In this document: positions 27,501 to 39,500 of the stretch, piece after piece
Numbering within the stretch: the first letter of the stretch is position 1
Layout: each line of letters starts with the position of its first letter
NCBI GenBank assembly: GCA_002314445.1
Contig: DCFX01000055.1
Coordinates: 18,664 to 82,663, forward strand
DNA length: 64,000 nt
From: Treponema sp. UBA1793
Lineage (GTDB): Bacteria > Spirochaetota > Spirochaetia > Treponematales > Treponemataceae
Direction: 5' to 3'
Program-made: the position numbers and the translations under genes
The notes under the pieces: generated by a model
Seen by the model: the letters and a program-made list of their open reading frames with translations, nothing else
What the model was told of the DNA's origin: nothing
The model's database searches: none

Positions 27501-30500
27501 GTCTTCCGTCTTCTTCGTCGGATATCGATGAGGAAGGGACGTGGGAATATACGGCAGACGGTACGGTGAATACTGATCTTACATATTATGATGTTACCGT
27601 ATCCTCAGGAACTCTGACGACTTCCGCCGCTTTGAAGGCGGACAGCACTCTGACGGTTTCTTCGGGTGCAACGCTGACGTTCGGTTCCGGCTGTACGGCA
27701 GCGACGGTAGATAATGCGGGAACGGTAAATCTGTCAGCGTACAGTTTTGCCGTGTCCGGTACGCTGACGAACAGCGGTACCATGCAGACTGCAGGCGGAA
27801 CGGTTACGCTTGGCAGTACAGCCAGTGAAAGCGGTACGTGGGAGTATACCGGCGGAACTGCCAGGACAATTACTAATCTTACCTATAATAATTTGCTGAT
27901 ATCGGGAACAGTCTCGACAAGCGGTGCAATAACCGCCGTAACTCTTACGAATAGCAGTACGCTGACGCTTGGCGGGGATATAACATTAACCGGAGCGCTT
28001 ACGAATTCAGGAACAGCTGAGGTGGGTACACATGCGCTTTCTTTTGTCTCATATACTTTGGGCGGCAGCGATACGGTGACTGTTTCGACGGGGAGCATAA
28101 CGATGACTGGTGCTGTTGATAGTTCTATCACAACGGCCTCCGTAACGGGCAGCAGTGCGGGGTATTCTTTTATAAACAGCGGAACAAAAAAACTGACTTT
28201 GTCATCGCTTACGCTTACATCAGGAGAAAGTGTAAAGTTCAACGCATCGGGTACCGGCAGTTCCATTACTGTAACGGGTGCAACCTATAACGGTGCAGCT
28301 GTTACGACAGACGGGACTGTAGTGCTGCCATCGGGAACGGTTGGTACCGTTACGGTGAACAGCGGGAGTTCTCTTACCCTTGCCGGCGGTATGACGACAG
28401 GTGCGGTTTCTGTGACGGGGACTCTTACAACTTCGGGTACTTTAACTGTTTCCAGCATGACTCTTGCATCAGGTTCTTCATTGTCTCTAGGCGGAAATCT
28501 GACGCTGACGGGGAACTGGACAAACAACGGAGCTGCAACGTTTACTCATAACAATAAAATAGTTATCTTTACTCCGTCAGCCGCTTCGTCGATCGGCGGA
28601 AGTGCATCAACATCCTTCTATAATCTTACGTGCGCCGGGCAGAACGGAAAAGAACTTGATATAAACAAAATGATTTCCGTTGCCGGTACGCTTACATTGT
28701 CGGGAACCTCGGCAGGTAATCTGATTATCGGCGGCACAAGCGGCAGCGGAATCAAGCTTACGACAACTCAAACCGGCGGCAGTTATCTGACTGTTAATAC
28801 TGACGATGTCAAGATATATGATTCGACCGGAACTACCGCAGGCGGTTCAATTTATACTGCAACATATTCTAAAAACAGTTCGGACAACACCGGGCTTATC
28901 AGCGGCTGGAACCTGTTGAGCGGAAGCCTTTCGTATGTGTGGAACGGCAGCAGTTCAACAGGCTGGAGTACTGCCGTTAACTGGAATACGGGAATTGCAC
29001 CGGCAGGTGCGGGAACTGAAGTAGTCGATATTCCGTATATTTCGGGTGCAACATTTACGGGAACACCGTATTATCCGGTACTTACCAGTGATGTAAGTGT
29101 CGGAATGCTGACAGTAGATGCGGATGCCGCGCTGGATTGTGCCGGCCGGAATATTACCGCTGCGACAGCATTTACTAACGACGGCACGCTGCGTTTTTCC
29201 GGTTCACCAAACACGATAACACTGTCGTCGGGAACAGCTTCGTATGGTTCGTCGAATACTGTTGAATACTACGGAGGGGGAGTGTGTGCGGCTGTGTCCG
29301 GGACAGGCGCTCCCGTTGCTGCGGATTATCATAATCTGACGATTACTGGTAACGCTACCGTGGTACGGCTGGGAGCAAAATCGATAACAGTTGGCGGCAC
29401 GCTTTCAAACAACGGAACAATTGAAGTAAACGGGACAGGAACATTCGGGCTTACCGGTACGGCCGACACGGACAGCGGGCTTGTAAAATATTCTTCTACG
29501 ACGGCAACGACGACGACGATTCCTGCGCTAAGTTATTATAATCTTGAAGTTTCCGGCGGTACGTGGACGGATGCGGCCGCACTCACTGCTGCGCACAACA
29601 TCATAATTTCAGGCGGGCTGCTGACGTGTGCGAATAAGCTGACCGCCGGTGCGGGCCTTTCGGTTTCCGGCGGCACACTCAAGACGAACGGCGATCTTTC
29701 CGTTACAGGAACGCTTGCTGTTTCGGCCGGTACGATGCAGGTAAACAATGCGGGAATTTCCGCGTGTGCCTCATCTGCCGGTACGTGCTCGTTTACGGGC
29801 GGAACGGTCAGTTTCGGGACGAACGCGTCTGATACGTTCACCGTCGGCAGCAGCGGGATTTCATTTTCTTCCGGTCTTACGCTGCTTTCAGGTGCAGGTA
29901 CGCTTACAGCCACCGGAAGTACTATTACGCTTGGAAAGGACGTAACGCTGAACAATACGATTGAGTTTGCAAGCGGGGTAACCCTTGCCGGCAGTGTTGA
30001 ACTGGCGACAGGTGCATCCTCGTACGGAATAAAATTCGATGAGGCTGTAACCTGTACGACGAATACTCTTACGACTTCCGGATCAGGAACCGTTACGATT
30101 GCTTCAGGAAAGACATTTTCATCGACAACAGGCTCTCTTATTTTCGGCGGTGCAGTGACCAACGGCGGTACGCTTTCATCGGCAAGCGGTATACAGACTT
30201 ACGCCGGTGCGGTAACGAACAACGGAACAATCAATGTACCCGCAGTTGCAACAGGGAACACCGCCGTTTCTTTTAAGTCGGCATATACCGGGAACAGCGG
30301 AAGTTCTCTTACGGGAAACATCTCTACGAACCCGTATATTGATTTTTACGGTGACGTAACATTCAGCAGCAGCAGTACGACATTCACGCCGAATGGTGAT
30401 ATAGTCAGGTTCTGCGGGACGGGAAATCAGGCATTTGTCCCCGGCAGCACAAATACATATGATTCCCTGTCGGTAACGAACACTGGCGGAACAGTCTCTA

Positions 30501-33500
30501 TTGCTGACGGGAATACGTTTATTCAGGACACGACAACAGCCGGAACATATACCTTTGAAGTTGCAGTTGGTGCCGGAGTGACAGTGGGTACCGGTAAATT
30601 TGTTGTTGATACGCTTGCAGTAGCCGGTACATTTACCCAGACTGGAGCAAATGCGTCAGGAGCAGCATCACTTCAGTCAGTTCAGAATATTACGGGGACA
30701 GGCAGCGTCACGTGGGATTACGACAGCGACGGAGGGTATCTGACGCTCGGGGGATGCAGTTCGACCGGTACTGTGGCTTTTAATCACAAGAATGTAACGA
30801 TAACAGGAAGCACGTCTTTAACCGGAGTGGTGTTTTACGACTTGTATATACCCGACGGAGTAACGGTAACGAACGGCGGAACGATAACGGTTATCCGTAA
30901 TTTTACCCTGAGTGATGCTGATTCCGATTCGGATAACGGAACGTATACACCGTCCGGCGGTACCCTGTATCTGGGCGGGATGGCTTCAAGCGGTGTTGCG
31001 AGCGCTTCCGGAACGGTGACAGATAATTCCACTACCGTACAGTCGCTTGGAACGGTCGTTATAAACGGAGATTCGCAGAATGCAGCGAAGACTGCTGCTG
31101 CGGCGGTTAAAACCGCATCACTTACCGTTACTGCCGGAACGCTTGCAATGGGAACGAATGCGCTTACGGTGACAGGCGCAGCTTCCATCGACGGAACGAT
31201 AACCGGCAGCGGCATAATGGATTATGGCAGCAATGTTACGAATAACGGGACGATAACGGCAGGAACAGGAAATGTAACATTTGGCGGAAATTATTCGGGA
31301 ACGAATGCTGCGGCGGGCCTTCCCTCGTTTACCGCTTCTTCAGGGATAACCTATTTTAAAGGTAACGCCGATCTAAGCGGAACAACATTTGCTGCAAACG
31401 GAGGAACAGTCGATTTTAACGGAAGTTCTACACAGACACTCACCATCAATACGACTTCGGGAACAACATTCAGTACACTTGATGTAACGACTTCCGGAGG
31501 AACTTTTTCCGTTACGGATGATACGGCAAAGATACTGACGGCCGATGTAATAACAGTCGATACGACACAGAACGTCACGTTTGGCTCTGCAGTAAAAACT
31601 TCAGGCGGCACGAAAAAGGTTACGATTACCGATGTCGGGACAGTTTTGTTTAAACAGTCAGTTGATGCTGACACACTTGTACTGACACAGACCGGAGGAG
31701 TGACGTTCAACGGAACCGTTACGGCAGGTGTATTAACTGATGCATCAACAGCCGGCACTATTACTTTTGACAGTAATGTTTCCGTTACGACGCTCACGGG
31801 CGGAGTATTCAATACAACGGGAACAGTGACGCTCGGAAACGACGGCAGCGGTACCGACACGGCGTCTTTTACAAACGGCATATCGCATACTGCCGGCGGT
31901 ACGGTTCTTGCCTGCGCGCTGTCGACGACGGATGCTGCAGTTGCGTTCGGTAATGCTACCGGACCGAAGACTGTGACGGTAAATAAATCATCTTCTATTA
32001 CGACAGGCGGTACAGGTTCCGGAAACGGTACGGTAATACTGAACGGTACACTTTCGCTCGGCAGCGGTCTGTCTGTCGGTTCGGGCAGCGACGGCATAAC
32101 AATCGGTGCGTCGGCTGCCTTTACGGGAGATTATACGCTTACGCTCACGAATACCGGTACGGCGGATACAGTTCTGAGCGGGGACATAACGACCGGTACC
32201 GGCGGGCAGGGAACGGTAACAGTTGACAGCGGCAGCGGTGCTGTCTCATTCAACGGGAATACGGGTACCTTTGCAAAAGCGGTGAAAGCGGTTACCTTTA
32301 CAAAGTCAGGGGGAACCGTTTCCTTTGCAGACAGTAAAAACGTGTACTGCGGGACGCTGACGACTGGTGCCGGATCGGGAGTGACATTCGGAGACGGTTC
32401 GACTGTATCATTGTCGACGCTGGCGGTTACGACGGGCAGTTATCCCGTGACAATTAAAAGTACATCTTTCAGTGTTACAGGTTCATCATCCACGGCGTTC
32501 AACAATACCGGCATACTGACGCTCGGAAACGGAACAGGAGATGCCTGTACCTTTGCCGGTGGTATGACTGATACGGACGGAAGTGCGGGGCGTCAGACAA
32601 ATCTTATCGGTTCATTAAAGACTACAAACAGTGATATTGAGCTGGATAATCTGGTGCTTACAGGCACAGCCTCTATCGATACAAATACAGCTGCAGGCGA
32701 TATAACAATTAACGGCACGATTACGAACAGTACGGCCCGGGCGCTGACGCTGAACGCAGGAACGGGTGCAGTAAAAGTTACCGGCACTGCCGGCAGCGGA
32801 AACGCACTTTTAAGTCTTACGATAACGGACAGTGCGGCACTGACATTCAGCAGCACGGTAACTGTCTCAGGAGCGCTCACTCAGACTAATGCAGCGACAG
32901 GGACAACGACATTCGGCGGTGCGGTAACAGCCGGTTTCGCCGTACTGCGTGGTATCGGCGTCGATATACAGCAGGGAATTACGGCAACAGGAGCCGTATC
33001 AGTGACGAACAGCGGAACATTGACGGTTGCGGATACGACGGGCACTTCCGATACGGGAACGTACGACATTATTGCTCCGGGCGGATTTACCCAGTCAAGC
33101 GGCGGCGCATCAGCTGCGGTATCGATTGCCGGTGATGTTTCGACGACTGGTACGGCGCTGTCGTTCGCTTCTCCGCTTACACTTATTGGAGACGTAAAGC
33201 TGTATTCGGCGGGAGCGGGGAATATTACCTGCAGCGGAACGATAAACTCCGACTCGACTGCACGGAATCTGGCCGTTGATGCGGGAAGCGGGAAAGCTTC
33301 GTTCGGCGGCAGCATCGGCAGTACGGCACTTTCAGCAATTTCCGCAAAAAGTACGTCTGCTTCAACAGATACAATAGCGTTCGGTTCATCCTGTACTTCC
33401 GTAACGACGACCGGCACACAGACATATACAGGAGCCGTAACATTCGGAACGGGTACGACACTGACCGCGTACGGAAGCGGAGCGGCACAATTGGTGACGT

Positions 33501-36500
33501 TCACAGGAGCGGTGACAGGCGGCACCAATTCATTAACGCTGGGAATGGTAAGTACGGCGCCGACAAATGTGAGTTTCGGCAGTACGGTGAGCGGCGTTAC
33601 CACGCTTGGTGTGAGCGGAAATGCGGTATTCGGCGGAGCGGTATCATCTACCGGAACGATTTCGATATCCGGCACGACTGATATCAATACGTCGTCCGTC
33701 GCAACAACGGGTGCTCAGACATATACGGGAGCAGTAACACTCGGAACGGGTACGACACTGACTGCCTACGGAAGCGGAGCGGCACGATTGGTGACGTTCG
33801 GCGGAACGGTGACCGGCGGTACTCATTCATTGACGCTGGGAACGGTAAGTACGGCACCGGCAAATGTGAGTTTCGGCAGTACGGTGAGCGGTATCACCTC
33901 TCTTGGCGTAAGCGGAAATGCGGTGTTCGGCGGAGCAGTAACATCTACCGGAACGATTTCTGTTTCCGGAACAACAGCCGTAAACACGCCGGCGATAACG
34001 ACAACAAGTACGCAGCTGTACACCGGCGATGTTACGCTGGGTACGTCTACGGCTCTGACCGGCAGCGGTGTAACTTTCAGCAGCAGCATAAACGGTACGA
34101 CGGACGGTTCCCAAAATCTGACAATAGATACGGGGTCTTCGTCAGGTACTATTACGTTTGCCGGCTCAGTCGGAGATACTGTTCCTCCCGGCGATGTTGC
34201 GCTTACCGGTGCTGCGTCATTCGGGAGCAGCTTCAAACAGAATACGGCGAATTCTTTTACGCTCACGTCGGGCAGCGTTTCTGTTCTTCAATATGAATTC
34301 ATTGCAGGTGACGTTTCTATTACAAGCGGAACATTTACCCAGACGGGGTATAACTCGTCAGACGGGACTTCTTCCGGAACCGTATACACACAGTCCGCTG
34401 CATCCCTCACCACAGCATCCGGTACGACGATGAACTGGGACTCAGGAGATAACGGCGGTTCACTTACCGTGAGCGGCAATATTAATGCAGACGGTACTCT
34501 TTCTTTCCATTATAAAGATCTTACGATATCAGGCGCGCTCAGCATAGACGGAAACATGACGCTGCTCGATCTTATCGTAGACGACGGCGGAAGCGTCACG
34601 ATAAACGATGGAGCTAACCTTACCGTAATGCGCCATGTAACGTTAAATTCGTCAAGCACGTTCAGCAATGCGGGAACGGGTTCGCTGTATCTGACTAATA
34701 CCACATCATCTTCTGTTGCCGATAAGAACGGAATCATTCAGGACAACAATGCCACCAGTCAGAATCTGGGTGACGTCGTGATTACGCAGGGAACGACGTC
34801 AAAAACGTTCAGCACCGCTGTAACAGCCGATACGATTACGATGAGCGATACGACTGCATCAGCCGGCACAGTCACATTCGACGGGCTGCTTACGATAACG
34901 ACACTGACGAACGGAACGTCGGGAACGGTACCTTCGTTTGCTGTTGCGTTTGACGGCGGTACCAAAATAACTGATGCAGTATCGTTCTATACGGCCGGTA
35001 CGGTGACAGTGGGAAACGACAGCGGCGACTCGTGCATATTCACCGGCGGTATATCGCATACGGATTCAACGACGATGCGGACGACAATGCTGGGCGGTTC
35101 GCTTACGACTTCCGATGCGTCAGTAACATTCGATAATCTTATTCTTGACGCTGATTCATCAGTGACGACAAAATCTTCCGGCGGGTCAGGAGCCGGTATT
35201 ATCGTAAACGGAACGGTGTCGAACAGTTCATCTCATGCACTCTCTCTGACCGCGGGGACGGGAAATATACAGCTGACCGGAGTCGTCGGAACGTCTTCCG
35301 TGCGGCTGGGGGCGTTAACGGTTGTTTCCGCATACAACGTGGCAGGCGACAACACCGCGTCGGCTGTTCCTTCGGCCGCGGCCGGAGCGCTGTACGCGGC
35401 CAGCCTGACGCAGGATGCCGGAAGCGGAACGACAAGACTTTCGTCAGCGGATTTGACCGGTGACATGAATTTGACTGTGACGGGAACGGGAATCACGGCA
35501 GACAGTACCATAACGGCATCGTCCGTCGTGCTGGCGGGCGGTTCCGTCGATTTGAACGATACGGTAACCGCACCCTCGGGATTTTCGAGTACCGGAACGA
35601 CGTTCGACAATACGGGTGCGGCCATTACGACAACGGGAACGGGCCTTACGATAAATCATACTGGTGCTGTGACTGCCGGTGCTGCCCTTTCCAGCGGAGC
35701 GGATACCGCAGGAGCTGTGACGGTGACGTCAAGCGGCGGAACGGTTACTGTTTCCGGCGCGGTCACATCGGGTGCCGGAACAATTACTGTTACCGGTACC
35801 GGCAGCAGCTATGCAGTAAGCATCACCGGTGCGCTGAGTTCAACAAGCGGCAGTATCGATATTGATTCCGCATCAACCCTCGCCCTTTCGAACACGGTTA
35901 CCGCGACAACAGGAAATGTTACGATAGATTCTTCTGGAAGTTCATCCTTGAGCAGCGCGGCGGACATAACGACGACGACCGGTACTGTAACGTTCGGCGC
36001 ATCAAAGAGCGGTGCACTTTCCACCGCCGGTGATATAACAACGTCGGGCATAACGTCGGACAACAGTGGCAGTATCACGTTTACAAATGCAGTAACGCTG
36101 ACAGACGGTGTTGCACTAACGACTGACAGCGGCAGCAGTACGGGCGGCACTGTAACGTTCGGTTCTTCTCTGGACAGTGACGCAGTGGGAACGGAACGTG
36201 CGCTGACAATTGATGCCGGTAACGGAGCGGTTACGTTTACCGGGGCTGCCGGCAGTACCGTACCGCTTTCGTCTTTAACGTTGATCTATTCCGGTGCACT
36301 TACGTTCAGCAGAGCACTTACTGTATCCGGTGCTGTTACGCAGACGAACGCAGCAACAGGCGCGACACTATTCGGCGGCAGTACGGCGACAGCCGCTGCA
36401 ACATCCGTCGGTTCTGCGGATTTGAACGGTACGTCGTATACGCTGTACGGTGATTTTACCGTAACGTCGGGCGCTATGTCCGTTACGAACAGCGGTCTGT

Positions 36501-39500
36501 TCCTGTCTGCGGAAAATGCCGATATTACACTCACATCCGGCAGCTTTACTCAGGACGGCAGCGGCCTGAATCAGCTTGCCGGCGGTATTACGACGTCCGG
36601 CACCGGTGCGGTTACGTTCGCGGCTGACGTCTATCTGTACGGCAGCGATACATCGATGCAGCTCGGCGGCGGCAGCGGCGCGGTTACGGTGGGTGCGTCG
36701 GGCACGAAAAACCTGCATATTGCAGCGTCGACAGCATCAAAGATAATAACGATTGCTTCTCCTCTTACGGCGGAAAACATTGTGCTGTACGGCGGTACGC
36801 TTTCTCCGGGAGCCGCTGTTACGGCGAACGCGGATTTAGTTCTGCTTAACGGAAATACCGGCACAATGTATACGGACAGTGCAACGGAACTGTCGACACT
36901 GTATGCGTACAATACGGCATCGTCTCCATCGCGCAGCGGAACGGCAGTTCCATCCCTTTCCTCATTTCCGTCCGTGTATCCCGACGGGACAACTTTTATC
37001 GACGGCAGTTCGACTTCATACTGCGGTGCAGTGAGCGGTCTCGCAGGACATACACTTACGGCCGGACAGAACTTCTACGACAATGGTGTCGATTTAACAG
37101 GAACTGCTGCATGGACGTTGGAGTTAAAAGATAACAGTACTGCGACAAATGCGTTTGCAGAAGCTTATAACTGCACAATAGCATACTGCACCGTAACCTG
37201 TACGACTTCGGGAGGAAGTGCCTGGGTTTCCGCCGCAGAGAATTGTACCAACAATGGAAACAATACTGATCAGACAAACAGTACGGCGGACGGAATAGCT
37301 TTCAGCCGGCCTGTGATTCTTGTTAATAATGCTGCTGTTGCTGTCGACCGCGGAACGGTGACTGCTTCCGGCTGGACAGCGAATCTTTCCGGAACGTATA
37401 CCGTATATGACGACGTTATCCGCGTGGAATTTGTCGACTCCCTTTCAGCGGCAACTCCACTCAAAATTGAAAACAGCAGAAACGAAATATACAAGGCCGT
37501 TTCCAGAATACAATACTACAGCGGCAGCAGTCTTGTATCGTTTACCGGAACATATACCGATGCCGATTGTACCACATCAACCGGTACCGCCGCCGACGGT
37601 TCCGACAGTGCAGGTGATCTTTCCGTATTCTATATAAAGGCTTCGGCAACATGGAATACCGATGCGACAGGCATTTCAGCCGGACAGGAAGATACGACGA
37701 GCGGCAGCATCCATTACGATACAAGTACTGACCGCAGTGGTACACACCGGAGTACGATTCCCTGTCTGAACCTGCCGAAAGCACTTTCATCAGTCTATGC
37801 GACTCTCCGCGACTGTCACAAAAACAGAATCGGAAATTATGACGGATTGCCGTCTTCAAATAATTATGATTTGGACGGAGACAGCCTGAATGATTCAAAT
37901 ACGGCTGCTTCGGCCGGCCGGTTCACCGCCGTTGCAGACCGTGCATCTCCGGTACTCATTGCGGCGTACACAGGGCAGGAAACGCATACCGCGTATTCGG
38001 GTACAGCCGCCAGTCAGCCGTACTACGACGCCCATAACTTCATAGAGTTCGTGTATTCGGAAGCTGTGAATATCGGTGATCTTACTGTTTCCGGCGGTGC
38101 AGAAAATGCACGGGCAGAAACATCTTTTGCTTCGGACTCTGAACACGGCGGTTCTATAGAAACGTCCGGCAGCGGACTTGAAGTGACCGGTATTGCAGGT
38201 ATTTCATCGGGTGCTCTGAGTGCAGGCAGCCGCACGACAGGCAGTACAGATTCGACCGTGAGCTCTTTATACCGTACGTTCCCCCTTACAGCTGGCGGAA
38301 CGGCTGAAGCACAGACTGACCGCGTCCGTGTTTCCATAGCCGGCTATGTTAACGGTACGATATCGGCAAACGGTAATTCATACAGAAACTGGATAGGGTA
38401 TATCGATTCTGCAGAAACGCCCTCGGGAATTGTTACGTCTCTGGAAAACAATTTTATTACCGATGCGGCAGGAAACGTCCTTGATGATTATGCGGCTGCT
38501 TCGGGAACAAGTAATCACAGCCTGAATGTCCTTACGATTTCCAATACTGAAACGGAATTGTACGGGCCGTGGGATACGTCGGCTCCGGTGTTTGCACCGT
38601 TCCGCCGGTCGAGTTCTTCGTCAGGGTGGAGCGAATACAAAAATCCTGAATACTGCGAAGCTATCGGGAATACGGAAACAGGCAATACGACACTCGACCG
38701 CATTGAATTTCATCTTTTTGACAACACTCCGTCGTTCAGCTCAAGCGACGACTATGTATGGTTCAGCAGGCGCGGCTGGTGTTCATATGATACGTATTCC
38801 AGTCTGTATACTTCATATTCGTATGCGTCGGATTTATTCGGCGGTTCACGTCCGTTCGACAGTACCGCTGCAGCGAGAACTTCGGGCGGCATCAGATATT
38901 CATCGGTATATAATTCAATGTCGGCATTTAAATATGCCGTAGGTACCAATGCAACACCTGCGTCTTCGTTTAATACAGGCAAAACCATTACGGGTGGTGC
39001 AAAGGGAACTGTATTCAGTACGACGACAGACACCTATAATACGACAGGAACGACTGACAGCCTGTATTTTGCGGTTTACCTGAGCGACACGACGCTTGCA
39101 CGGAAATCCACGTTTTCCGTGTCATACGATGCCGATACAGGTTTTATTACGGATCTTGCCGGAAACCGTCTGAAATCGGATCAGATTAATACACTTGACC
39201 TTACTCCGCCCGAATTCAATATGACCATAAGTCCGGTCGGAAACGATTTTCTGTACGTCGTGTTCGGAAAAGCGCTCAATCTGACTGAACTTCTCTGGAT
39301 TGATGACGCGGGAACGCACACAACATATTCCGATCCGCTTTCCCTCATTCCCAAGAGTCTGGAACTTGTGGATACAAGCACCGGTACTCCTTCAACGGAT
39401 ATCGCCATTGATGAAAATACACCTGCTGTAAAAATATTCGAGAATGACGATTATACAGGACTGATGTTCAAGCTGTCTCAGAACACCCAGTTGACAGACG

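Noticed and set aside
27883..36912. Many long open frames (up to 268 codons) on the minus strand across the giant gene
   Set aside because: They are rich in Val, Pro and Ala and mirror the repetitive Thr/Ser/Gly codons of the plus-strand gene. They have no ribosome binding sites or domain motifs.
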